A DNA stretch of 64,000 bases, from NCBI RefSeq assembly GCF_949628265.1, contig NC_088790.1, positions 16,000,545 through 16,064,544 of the forward strand, read 5' to 3'. Shown here piece by piece: positions 12,601 through 24,430 of the stretch (positions within the stretch are counted from its first letter, which is position 1; each line of letters begins with the position of its first letter). Origin of the DNA: Cloeon dipterum. Taxonomy: Eukaryota > Arthropoda > Insecta > Ephemeroptera > Baetidae. The translations under genes were made by a program, and so were the position numbers. Under the pieces are notes generated by a model. That model ran no database searches and was not told where the DNA came from. It saw only the letters and a program-made list of their open reading frames with translations.

Positions 12601-14332
12601 CTTCATATATGGCATCAATAATTTTGAAATTAATACAACTTTTTATTACTAATCAAATTATTTTCATACACCTTTACATTATTTAGATTCAAATTTGTTT
12701 TGGTTATATGTTGCGTCTGTAATTTTATGTGTGTGCTAAACACTGATTGTGGGGATTTTTCGAAATTAGCAAGCTCCTAGAGCTTGAATTAACTATATAT
12801 AAATGTTATCTCTACGCAGGCGGCTCAGCAAAGTTTTCATTTGAGCCTGAGGAGGCGAGTTCGGTGCTGGGCTCGAGACGCTCGCTGGCGGAAACCAGTG
12901 TAACCTCGACTGCCGACCTTTCTGTGTTCTCGAACGCGACCACGGCCGGTGGATCGGCGTCCAGGGCATCACAGGACAATTGCTCGGTCACCTCTGAGCA
13001 CGTGGGCGTCAAGACGCACCGCAGGCTGCCCTCCGCCGACTCGGTGACGCACTTCGGCTCGGGCAGGTCCACGCCGAAAGCCTCGCTCTCGGGAGACCAC
13101 CTTCATCCCGCAGCAATAGGTAAATTCACATTTTTAGACTGGCATGAAGTAGTAGTTGTAGCTAGGCTTGAGGGTCTATTATAAAGCTGGTTCTCTGACC
13201 GGTGCAGGTCGTTTGGCAATGTGATCATGGCGTTGAGTAAAAACACGTAGAAATTGAATGCACCAATTCTGCACCGAATGCATTGATTTTACACAGTTTC
13301 TATTTCCATAGAGTCTACCAATAAATTATCAGCATGATTGATTAAAAACTTGCTTTGTAATCATGTTGAAACATTTCCCATAAGGACTTAAGCAGCCTCG
13401 TTACTATAGCAGACTCTTTCGTAAAGCTAGAAAGGAGCTGCTTGACATTTGGTTAACATCTCAACACAGTTGCTATTGTGTCTTACTTGCGCCATTTTCA
13501 TTGCTAATAATATTTTGTGCGATGTATTATTTGTGTTTTAACATTTGTGTTTTGGTGATGTTGTTAAAAAATGTCCTGCACTACTTGCTTTTTGTCACAA
13601 TGTCTCCATTGTACAAGTAATTTGCAACTTTCTCACTATTAATCGTGGTAATTGTGTTGTGAAAAACGCATGAAGTTGGGACTAAACCTAAGCTCTAGAG
13701 TATTGATGAGTTTTTTGGATAACGCTAGTTCCAGGTCAGGCCATTCAGGAGGCCGGACTTGTAGAGTTCCTGAGAAATGTAAAATATAGAGAAACGGTTG
13801 TGTGGTAAGCTGGATTTCTTGTTCTCACAATATCCTCTACAGCTTAAGCTTTTCAGACTCGCTCTCTCTTGTGAAAAATTATTGCCTCAGCATGTGTAGG
13901 TTTTCAAAGCTTTTCTCTCTCTCTTTTATAAAATTGGCGACTTTCACAAGCGTTAACTGAATTTCTGACCGATTCGCAGAGTCGATGGCGCAAAGGAAGC
14001 TGTCGGACGGGTCGCGGCACTCGCCGACGGCGCCCCGCCGGCTGTCGCACCACGAAAACGGCTCTCCACGTCTGTCCAGACCTGTGGGCGGCGGCGGCGG
14101 CGGGCACAGCCCCGGCAGCCACGCGTCCTCCAAGGACGTGGTGCGCATCTTCGTGCCGGCGTCGCAGAATGGGGACGCGGTGCCGCCGCCGCCGCCCCCG
14201 CGCCAGCTCATCCTCAAACCGGGCGACCCCAACAAGATCCGCATCAAAGTGCCCGATCCGCTGGAAGACAAGACACCGCTGGTCGAGCACGGCCGCCTCC
14301 TCGCCGCCCCCACAAACGGCTCGCCCCATTGA
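9689..14332 (+). CDS. RN-tre: USP6NL / RN-tre type TBC-domain Rab GTPase-activating protein
   Basis: TBC proteins stimulate GTP hydrolysis by Rab GTPases. USP6NL acts on Rab5/Rab43 in endocytosis and Golgi traffic. Nine exons are inferred: 9689-9852, 9912-10149, 10332-10611, 11179-11339, 11674-11820, 11880-12050, 12105-12216, 12820-13119 and 13980-14332, giving 641 residues. The N-terminus follows the USP6NL pattern (acidic start, then PWEDPEF and GFLH). The TBC domain covers about residues 95-300. It has the arginine finger IDLDVNR (R156, IxxDxxR) and the glutamine finger YCQG (Q193), so it should be catalytically active. After about residue 400 the protein is low-complexity, with serine, glycine and proline runs. 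The first ATG in the open frame is used, and its position matches human USP6NL. A second in-frame donor 39 nt after 12216 could lengthen exon 7. Confidence 0.93.
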
Positions 14333-17098
14333 CCGCAATAAATCGACTTTCGACGCCCTCTTGACCCCCGAGACCGATCCCTTCCCCCGATGCTGCAGCT
14401 CTGATCAGACTCTGGGACTGAGAAATTAAATTTCTTTTGTTTACTAACTGCGTGGAGCTTACCAGTGGGTTTGCAACTTTCATGTGGATCTGCGATTCTT
14501 TCTGGTTATTTGCGGTAAGAATTGGTAGTTGTAAGCCGCTGAAATATCACAATTTATTTGTTACTTCCAAATTAGATCATTCTATGGTGCAGACGAGGAA
14601 AAATTTTATTTGATATGCTACAAATAAAAATGAATCTTCGTTTAAATTGTAGCTAAAATTTCATCCTAATTTGTTAACGTATCTTTGAGATACAAAGAAA
14701 GTTTCGGAAATTCAAACGTAAATCCCATTTGATTTCACAGTTAGCAATTAATGAATTCAAAATATTTTATGTAAAATTGTTCATCTCAATCCACATTTTT
14801 TATTTTTCTCATTTCTAACCGTAAAATGATAGAGAAATTTTCCAATTCCATCTGCAATTTTCCTTGATCTTTTGACATCAAGATTTCGATTACGACTGTT
14901 TATTGGCACGATTGAACCCAAAATCAAAGGAGCCGTAAATTTATAGAAAACCTTTGGTGCCACCGGTCAATATATGATTTTACGCAAATGGCGATCCCAC
15001 ATATTTTATGTGTACGGGCCATTTTGTCTTTTGCATTATTATCCGAAACCAATTTTTCTGCCACACAATGTGATGAATATGTCACTTTGGAAACTTTTGC
15101 TTGGGGTCTGATTCGCACAACTGCGGGGTCTCGGGTCGCCCAATCCCAATGTAAGAGCAAGTGATAATTAGTTGGTAGAGTTTAGCCATTATTTTCAATG
15201 ACTTTGGATTCATTTGGGCGAGTATGTGTGATATATTATGAAAACCCTGACTAGCAAACGACTCTCTGCTCTTTGAGGCTGCGCGAGTGCTATTTTCACG
15301 TTTGACAAAAATTCCGTCAGGGCCTCGAATGTACATTCCAACCGCAAGTGATTGTTCGATGATATTGTCTGTGCGATGTTGTTGAAATTAGTCGAGATTA
15401 AGCTGATTTGATCCACTCCCTTGTGATTCCCGCGAATTTCTGTTTCTTTTTTGTGCGGCGGTGACCTACGATGATAACATTCGACATGTAATAATGAAAA
15501 ATTGCTCTGTATCGCCTCTTTCAATATATATGCATACAAAATTAGACACCTATAAATACACAAACGCTATGTAAAATACTTAAGAATTTGAGGTCACAGC
15601 GACACCTTGCGATGAATGTAATAATAATAATTATTTATTTTCATTACTGCCTATATTAGGCCTCGTAGAAGGTGAGACAAACAAAAAACATTCACAAACA
15701 GAGGAGAGAATAATTTTTTGAGATGATATGGTTGTTGCGAAAACTCTTCTAAATGGGAAAAACACATACATAGATGAACATATTTTGCTGGCGTGTAAAT
15801 ACTAGAAAAAGACGACGGTTTTGCAAACTGTCGCAGCGGACATTCAATAATAATTTGTCACTCTCAGTCAGTATTCAAAGAAAAAATCTTAGAAGGAATA
15901 GTAGACTGTAGGAAAGAAAGAAAGAAAGCAAAGTATTTTGAGCGCAAAAGCTTCTTCAAAATATATTACAACTACACATGGTTCCAAACTTTGGCATTTT
16001 ACTATTTGAGCTTAATTCATTCCAAGTTCAAACCTTTAACTTTTTGTATTTTTTGTTGCTTTTGTGTACATACATTTGCTGAACTGTGCTGCAAAAATGA
16101 CAGAATTGTACCTTTTTTAATTTTAATTGCCAATCAAACAGTGGTTTAGCTGTTTTTCATTTTGTTAGTTATTCTAACTTATTACCCCTTACGTTACGTC
16201 AGCCATGTTATTTGTGTCTATTTTTTGTAAATCAACATTTACGTTAAAAACTCCAAAAATTGTTATGTCGCAAATAATTTTTCAATAAAATTTCACAAAA
16301 GTTCGAAAAAGTGACTCATTTCAAAATAAAATCCACGGCTCTGGTTCTCCTTCCATCTTTATTGAGACTGAACATTAGCTTATTGGAGATTATTAGCAAC
16401 ATATTCGTTAGACATCAGCATTTCACTCGTTAACATCATGATTCTTACGAGTAAAGAGATACAAGTGTACCACAACAGATCGTAAATAGAATTCTCAAAA
16501 CCCTCTAGCGCTTTTCCATTCTTATAAACTTGAAAACAGCAGGAACAAAAGCAAATCGCGTTCCAAATGAACATCACCTTTCACCTCCAAACTATTGAAT
16601 TTCTCTAGTATACTCACTAAACTCTATAGTTGTGTTTCCATGGGTGAATATTATTAATTATATTCGTGTGTAATCTACTGTGGCTACTAGTTGTGATACA
16701 GGAATTATTAAGCTTCTTGGTGGCAATAATATAGGATATGAGAGGAGTTGTATTTCATTCCAACCTCCTCGTCCAGGCAAAAAGTGCGTACTGATTGAAA
16801 AGTGTGATTGGTCTCTCGTTTTGCGTCCGAAAAAAGCGCCTCGACACTTAATTGTGAGAGAATTCAGACAGTTGAGTTTTGTATCGTTTTGATCCGGCCG
16901 CGGCTTTTACAAAATGGAAAACTACAATATTTGCGCGCAGAAGTGTTTCTCTGCTTCAAGCAGAACCTCACATGCATCATCTCATGTACAAATTATTTTT
17001 ATCCAAATAGTTGCGGGGGGTAGAAACGCGGGTTCTGTACGTTTTTCATTTGGCGTGCTTTGTATATCACGATCCTCCTCCTCCAATTCGCCTTTTAC
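14333..17098. other. Intergenic region between RN-tre and the SDR gene
   Basis: This holds the 3' untranslated region of the TBC gene, with an AATAAA right after the stop (14339) and another at 14623. The rest is AT-rich DNA with no gene I can support. A short (TAA)n run lies near 15621. Open frames here lack family features or splice context. Confidence 0.55.
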
Positions 17099-19578
17099 TT
17101 AAGGGTTGGCAAAGTTGATCTCGTAGGGCGGCTGCCCGCCTTCCACCATCCACACAGAGCCACTCACAGCCCGCTGTAAAATCGTCACCAAAGCCCTGGC
17201 CACATGATCCGGCCTAAAAAAATTAAATTTAAATTGCAATAAGCACTTCATGAAATTAGAAACATTTCTTTTTAGAGGCGGAAATGTATTTAATAAAAAT
17301 TTGAATGCTGCTTGCAAGGAGAGCGTATCTAATACTATTTCGAAAAATTCCATGATTAATTATTTTCCATTATTCGCGGTTTTCGAGTTGTGAACGTTAT
17401 AAAGACTTTATACGGCTGTAAAAGCTATACTATATATAGGTTAGATTAAAATCGTAGGAAATTGTAATCATCTGGATAAGCAATTTTTTCTTATTTGAAT
17501 AAAAATGGTTTTAAAAAATATAATAATTAATATTGATGAATTACATGAGGTTTTCAATGAATTATAAAAGTTTGAAATTTCTTAAACTTTTGAATTAGCA
17601 ACGGAATCTATTAACTATTCATTTCGCAAAGTTTCAGCATCTTTCCGAAAAAAAACAATATTTCTCCGAATTATTCCATGCGCTTCCTTTGTAAAATAAC
17701 TTTTTTTAATTCTATATAGCGTCATTAGAAAATCGAGTCCAGTCTACACTTTTTGGTTTAATTTTTAGTTTATAGCTGCAGTGTAGAATAACGTTCTTAC
17801 ATTGTATTTTATTTATACTTTTTAAGAATTTAAAGTCTATCTTCTTGAAAAAAAATCATAAAAGTAATGTTTTTTTTTCTTTTAAAAATTATTTTATAAT
17901 TTATTAATTCCAAGAAGGAATGATTTCGTATTCGTATTAGAGTGTCTACATACTAACTAAACAGAATTTTACTTTCGTCAATAATTGAATTTATGGTATA
18001 TTTCAGAATTATATGAACTAACACTACTTACTTCTGATAAATTGAGTTAGCCGTGTCCCTCTGCCAGGCCGGCTCAAAGCTGGCGTGCAGCAGCTGCTTC
18101 CGGATGTCTGTGATGATGCTGGTGCTGGTGGCACCTGGACATAGAGCCACCACCCTAACGCCAGTCTGCTCTACATGGAATTGGTCCTGAAAAACGAGCA
18201 GTGCGCTGGATGAGCGGAACACTTTTGGTTGCAGACTCCGTGACTCTTACCCCGAAGGCCCTGGTGAAGCCGAGGACCGCGTGCTTGGTGGCCGAGTAAA
18301 TTGGCGCAGACACGTACGGACGCATAGACGTGTTGGAGCCCATGTTGACGACGGTGCCGCCCTTGCCGCCGCGGTCCTTACCCATGAAACGCATGCCCAG
18401 AAGGGTGCCGCGAATCACGCCGTTCTGCATACCAAAAATTAATAGTTAATTTCACTTTATAATTTTTAATTTTATTATAAGAAAGTTGAATATTAACAAA
18501 CATGAGAAAAAACTAAATTGGATATAATCAGATCATTTTGTCATTTAATCAACCCTCAACCACAAAATATCTGGAACGTGTAGGGGCTAGTAAAAACCGT
18601 AAAAACTAAAAAGTTCTATTTATTCTAAATAAAAAATATATAATAGAACAATATAAATGATGGGCAAACTCAGCTAGTGCACCACAAATAACAGGATTTT
18701 TAATAATAGCACCTTTACCATTATTAAAAAAAGAAAAAATAGATTTATCTTTATAACGCACCAGATTTGTGTCAACTTCCAGCTCCCAGAAGCGGTCGTT
18801 CATGATGCCCGCATTGTTGACAACAATATCAATTGGACCCAGGGCAGATGTTGTTTCTTGGAACGCTTCTGTAAGGTTGCGATTTAACGAGTAATAAACA
18901 AAGTGAAACGAGAGTGAATATGGTTGAAGCAATCCAATCGATATAGAATTAGAGGAATTTTCCACAGTTCAAAAAGGTCTCGATCTGTGATATCAATAAA
19001 CTAAATTGCGCAATGATTGACACTGAATCGCGATCAGAGACAACTAACACATAATACGGAGAGTTTAATTCTTCCACAAAACAATGGGTCTGACTCGTTT
19101 TTTGAGTGAATAATTACCTTCCGACTGAGGGTAGTCTGTAACATCGCAAGGACAGAATATAACAGACTTGTTGAATTTCTGCCCAAGCTCTTGGGCTAAG
19201 GTGTCACCGTCTGATGAATTCACATCACAAATAGACACCTACGGAACAAATAAAAAAGTTCCAGTAACATTAAAAATTCTATCGGAGTAAAATATAATCT
19301 TTATTCAGGCGCTGTTGCTATATAATCGAGCGCACACCACGCACACGCATATTTTAAACTAGCTTTTTCTCCACTGGCCGGATGCCAGGAGAAAACATAG
19401 CTATACAGTGAGCAACTCTCCAGCTACTTCTTCGAGATAGATGGAAAATATAAAAATAATATTATATCTGTGAGTGTCGTCTTACTTTGCAGCCGAGCTT
19501 GAGCAGTTCTTCGACGCACGCTTTCCCGATTCCGGAGGCGCCTCCGGTGACCAGGGCCACCTTGCCGCGCAGATCCAT
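17099..19578 (-). CDS. Short-chain dehydrogenase/reductase, 15-hydroxyprostaglandin dehydrogenase-like
   Basis: This is a classical SDR oxidoreductase. Six exons are inferred on the minus strand: 19578-19486, 19238-19118, 18868-18762, 18424-18251, 18186-18032 and 17213-17099, giving 254 residues, close to human 15-PGDH (266). The Rossmann dinucleotide motif GGASGIG lies near residue 11. An aspartate in SICDVN at the end of beta-2 favours NAD over NADP. NNAG is at 89-92. The catalytic set is N108, S137, Y150 and K154 (YSATK), almost the same numbering as 15-PGDH. No signal peptide or membrane segment is seen, so a soluble cytosolic enzyme is expected. Insect members of this group act on eicosanoids, ecdysteroid-type alcohols or other secondary alcohols. 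The substrate here cannot be read from sequence. Confidence 0.88.
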
Positions 19579-20791
19579 CGCCGAATGCTATTGAGGTGTG
19601 AGGTGCGTTCAGGACAACTGCACGTCCATCAACCTTTGCCTCAGGTGCACGGAGAAGGCAGACCAGACAGCAGCACTCTCGCGAGAGGGGTGCGGCCTGT
19701 TGGTGACTCAAAGCGCCGACCGACCTGCGCCGCCGATGCCACCTATGTATGCAACCCCGCAATGGACATGCGCGGCGGGCTGCCCGCCTGCCCCGGCAAT
19801 TTATGCTGCGGCTGCACACCGCTCCGACTCGCACACAAAATCCTTCAACCCTCAAAACAAGAGCATCCGCGTGTCAGAATTGTATTTAAGGTTAAATGTC
19901 TCAGAGTAATCACGTTGCAGAACTTGAAGAAATAAATTTAAATTGATATAAAATCTTAATAAAATTTTCCTCAATATTCTTCATTCTCAAAATAAAATAA
20001 ATAATTAAATTACTTATTAAAATGCAAGTTCAACGCCAAAAACGACAGGTAATAACGAGGAATGAAATTTTTACAATCCGTTTTTAGGGAATGTTGTTAA
20101 GGTTTGGAATAATAAGAAAAAAGGACGAGGGCCGATTTTTTCTGCAATCCCAGAAAACTGAATATGTCTCTTTTCGTCTCCACTTCGTCCAGGTTTTTGT
20201 AAAAACCAGTGTTTTCCTAGAAAACCCAAATGCATTGCAAAAAATTGTTTCGCTGATTTTCCATAAATTTACTTTGAATAGAAAATCATCAGCAATATTA
20301 AACTGGAAATTGGATGTCCAAAATATCAATTTAAAAAAAAAAATCCTATAAATTCTTTCCACCAATTTCAGATAATACGTTCTATATAATTTGATAGAAT
20401 TTAAGCACAAAATCTAACCTTTCTGGAAGTTAAATTGGAAAAAGTGAATAAATGCGGAGAAACAAAGAATTGGTTGGTTTACTTGCTGCTTTATGTGCTC
20501 TAAAAACAGTGGTGCATTTCGCGCATTCCATAATTAGCAAACGATGTGGCTCTCCAAATAAAATTTTATTGGTGTTTGTTAAACTGGAAAATTTTGATAA
20601 GAAACTCTTATCAATATTTGAACTAAAACACTGTGAATAAAATGGGAAACAAAACTGCAAATTGGATGTCTGTAAATATTACAGCGTAGATCTGTGCCTT
20701 TATTTGTCTTACTTTGGGTGTAGCAGCAGCAAATACGTAGTTTTAATCCTCTTTAGAAATAAAATCCAGCAGGTTGCTCAAATAGTACAAA
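19579..20791. other. Spacer between the SDR gene and RPRD1
   Basis: The first ~300 bases next to the SDR start are GC-richer and probably hold its promoter and leader. The remainder is AT-rich. On the minus strand AATAAA at 20704-20699 is the likely polyadenylation signal of RPRD1. No additional gene is seen. Confidence 0.5.
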
Positions 20792-22740
20792 TCAGTTCAT
20801 GCGGAAAAGGTCACCAGCGGAGGGGAGTGGCGCTAAACTTCCTGTCACCTCAGCGTTCATTTCGGGCAAGTTCTGCAGGTGCGACTTGAGTTCTTCTTTC
20901 ACTTGCTGTACCTTGGCTAGTTTCTCGATGTATTCCTGCCAAAGGCCAAGGATAAATTTCTCGTTACGGAGAAAAATCAAGGCACTACTTACAACGTGTC
21001 GCTCCTCTGCCTGAAGCAAAAGTTCTTTCTGCGCGTGAAGAAAATCGTGGAGCATCGACTTTAATTTTTTTCGGTCCTCCATTTCAGCTGCTAGACGAGC
21101 ATTATAGTCGTTCAGCAGGTTTAGGGCCTCGCTTACCCTGTTGATGAGCTGCTGCGCTTCGTCCTTGTCTGAAACATCAGGATTTTCTTCTTTAAAGCAG
21201 GGTTCGCACAACTGTCCGTTTGGTTATATATTCCAATAGCAGAGTTTCTTTACAAAATGACAGCGTGAAATTTAATGTCAAGAATAATTTATTTTTTCCT
21301 ATAATCCATAAAACGACCAAATAAAAATTGCAGGCCAAAAGCTCAAAGAGAATCAAATCTTTCCAAGTGACCACAGTATAAATTTTTAGGAAATAAAATG
21401 AATCGTTTTCTCAAAAAATGCGATTGGTTCCAACTTTTGATGAGACCTTTAAAAGTAAATGCAATCAGACAACATTAAATGTTTCCAACAGTAAAATATA
21501 TTGCAAAAATAATACACTTGAGAACATAATTAATAATTAACATAACTTAACTGTGAAAATCTTTCATTTTTGTCAAAATTTCAAATTTTAAATTATTATC
21601 ATTCTAAAAATTAGCCATTTAACTATGATTGGGCATTCTCGAAGATATTATTCAGACCTTGATACTGCTCTACGAATATTTTTGAGCTAAAAATCATCAT
21701 CTGGGTTTAAACAGTATTCTTTAGTGGGCAAAAATATTGTTCTCAGGCTCAAAATTAGCTGATTTAGCCGGTTTTTGCAGTTTTTTACGGTTTTTAATTA
21801 TATAAATTATGGTCCAACTACGATTAGAAGCTCAGAAAATATTAGATTGATAGTCTTAAATTTTACAGTCCAATTAAGAATTAAGGAATAACATGTTACC
21901 TCTTAGTTTAGTTAATAAGTCGAGTCTGGACACTTCCGGGGGGAGATTGGCAATTTTTTCTCTGACAGCCGCATCGCTAGACGCAGATCTTTCCAAATCC
22001 TAGATAATAAGAAGAGTTTTAGGAACAATTTTGCTTAAAATAAGTATGATGAACTAACCAGCAAAGCTTTGACTAGTTCCTCTGGCTCGGGAGGATCGCC
22101 AGGTGGATTATGTGCCGGGGAAAGGATGATGTGTGACTCGGTCTTGCCGTCGACCTCTACCACCGTCTCGGAATGCCGCCGTTCCTTTTCAGGTTTTGCC
22201 TTTTTGGCAGACGTTCCGGCGCCGTTTTCCACCGCCTGAGCGGCGCCTGCTACCTTCGTCTCAGGCGTCACTACCTTGCTGCTGCTCTTAGTGATGAAAC
22301 TCCGCCATTCCTTGATCAGCTTGGGCTCATAGACGCCCCGCTCCTCCCAGACCTTGAGTATTTTGAGCAGCCCCTGTTTTGTCTTTTCGTCCTTGGCTGC
22401 CGCGCTCAGGTGCTCGAACGCTCTGGACAGGGTGCCTCTGTACTCGTCGCCAAACTCTGGGCCTTTTTTCTTGCTGTTTTGTATCACGTCGTTGGCCAAG
22501 TACATGAACGTCAGTTTCTGCCCATCCTTAGCTGGAAAATAAAGACCCTTTCAGTTATCAAAGACTTAATAATTCGACTCTGCAGTTACCTTTTACGAGT
22601 TCGCGCATCCACACTTTGACGATTACCGTGTGGTGCTTTCTGTGGTGGATCAGCCAGAGGGACAGCGTCTGGATGCTCTGCTGCGAGGCGTTCAGCTCAC
22701 ACAGCTTCTTTACCAGGGCACCCTCTGTGAAGCCCGTCAT
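20792..22740 (-). CDS. RPRD1: Regulation of nuclear pre-mRNA domain-containing protein 1 (RPRD1A/B)
   Basis: RPRD1 proteins bind the phosphorylated C-terminal domain of RNA polymerase II through a CID domain and recruit the RPAP2 phosphatase in the nucleus. Five exons are inferred on the minus strand: 22740-22590, 22531-22059, 21999-21900, 21168-20993 and 20935-20792, giving 347 residues (human RPRD1B 326). The CID covers residues 1 to about 135, with TLSLWLIHHRKH and YLANDVIQNSKKKGPEF as in vertebrates. A variable, lysine- and glutamate-rich linker follows. The C-terminal coiled coil contains the family's LAAEMEDR stretch. The chain ends in LAPLPSAGDLF, the family signature. There is one gene here rather than the vertebrate A/B pair, so the symbol is generic. 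Confidence 0.95.
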
Positions 22741-24239
22741 GGCTGCAGTTCAAAGTCGAAGACTGAATGCAATCAAACTCTCCAAGAAGTCTCGCACCTC
22801 TCGAACGCAGAGCCGAGTTAATTCATAAGACTCGCTTGCGTCAGCCGATGTACCACTTCTTCTAGACTTTTACAGACAGATGCGGCGAATGCGAATTATT
22901 TGAATAAGTGCACGTCTCTCCGTGCCGTGGAAAAAGCTGTAGAAGCAGGCTCAAAATCAGAAAAGCTACACAGCCGATCTGCTTTCTAGTGTGTTGTTAT
23001 ATCCACTCCACTAACAAACACATGATTTACCAAACTATCGCGGATATTTCGATATTTCACGAATCAGTATAACCGAGCAAAAGTATCAGTTAAACCGCCA
23101 AGTCTTTTCTTAAGCATAAAGATAACCGGTTTAACCTGGTCAGTTTGTAGACGGTATTATTTCCTCGCCAATTTAACTTGAAATTGTATAAACCGACCTG
23201 TTAAATCGCTCACCTCCTCATATTTTGGGCAGTCAGTAGCGACATCAGATTGATGTGTCTTAATATGTGAACTATATATTTTTAATGTAAAACGCGCGAA
23301 AGACGCGTGCATTGAAGTTTTAGGCTCCATGTGTTGAATCCTAGGAATCCTAGACTGGAATAGATCTCCGAAAGGAAAAAAGCGAAAAAAGAGATTTAAG
23401 GAATCAACCGAAATAGTGATCGCCAAATGTAAAAAGTTCTACAGAAAAATTACCTGGCACGTTCTTTTTGATTTTGTGCTATGGTGGCTGCCACACGATG
23501 TCGCTCTCTCCTCCCTTTTCTACCTCAATATATATATAAGTTGCAACCTGAGATAGTTATTATTCTAAGCTAGACATTTGATGTGTGTGGTAGCAGCAAG
23601 TGATGCTCCCTCGGTCGCACACCCAAGGCGTTCGTTAACCTTAAAGCAAACAGCTTCTTTGTAAGTGAATTCTCTTGTGAACAATTTTAAGTGATGTGAT
23701 AAAAAATTACTTATTTTTTATTGTATAACAATTTCAGTACGAACCCTATTTAATCAAATAAAGTGAACGATCCAGATTTGAATTGCCGAAACCGACAGAA
23801 CCCTTTTAAGGGGTAAGCATATATAAAAACTGATTTATTGTGATGTACTTATTTATTATTATAATATTTATCACTGTACTCTTATTAATTTATTTATTCT
23901 TGTTTTCTTATTGATTAAACAACCAGTATTTATCTGATTTAAATCAAACAATTTGCATATATATTGCCGAGAATATCCAAAAGGAGCTGGGATAGCTGCT
24001 GTCTATGGTACTATGGGGAATGTTACATGTTAAAATGGCATATGACCAGAGTCATAATGATTAAAATAATAAATTAAATAATTAGTGTTGATTTAAATGA
24101 TCGCTGGACACAACCCATTCACTATCAATCAACTTCTATATATGTTGTGCTAATCATCGCCTGGGACACTTTAATCTTGATACTTACGTGTGAGATAGTT
24201 AAAATATGAACTATATATAAATCAAAGGTATATAAAGCG
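22741..24239. other. Intergenic region before the glucanase pair
   Basis: This region contains the RPRD1 promoter at its left end. A perfect Grainyhead-type palindrome AACCGGTT lies near 23127. A TATATATAAG run near 23528 is followed about 130 nt later by a GTAAGT donor at 23661, which might be an isolated first exon. No coding region is supported. Confidence 0.4.
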
Positions 24240-24430
24240 TTGTGATAAACAACAATATAGAACGAAATTTGGCTCTAAAAACTGACTTATCAGATTTGTG
24301 TCCACAGTGTACGCCACTTTTGTTATCATATAAACATTATCAAAAACTGCGACGCTTCAAGAAAGAGACCTTTGTAAGGACCAACAGAATATAAAGCTGA
24401 ATTAACTCACACGTCACCACATTCGTAAAG
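24240..24430 (+). promoter_or_regulatory. Promoter of glucanase copy A (TATA box and GATA-type sites)
   Basis: TATAAAG lies at 24390-24396, exactly 41 nt before the ATG, which predicts a leader of only about 10 nt. Upstream are four TGATAA/TTATCA motifs (24243, 24287, 24323, 24337). They match the WGATAR consensus of GATA factors, which drive many insect midgut genes. Similar motifs stand before copy B. Confidence 0.6.

Noticed and set aside
13879-14338. Two 144-codon minus-strand frames
   Set aside because: They are antisense to the glycine/proline-coding last exon of the TBC gene and are explained by its GC-rich codons.
15621-15680. (TAA)n run followed by a GCCTATATTAGGC palindrome, like the tail of a retroelement
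   Set aside because: No coding remnant, second copy or target duplication was seen, so a transposon call cannot be supported.
16380-16577. Cysteine- and methionine-rich 65-codon minus-strand frame
   Set aside because: No signal peptide, conserved motif or splice context. It is consistent with chance in AT-rich intergenic DNA.
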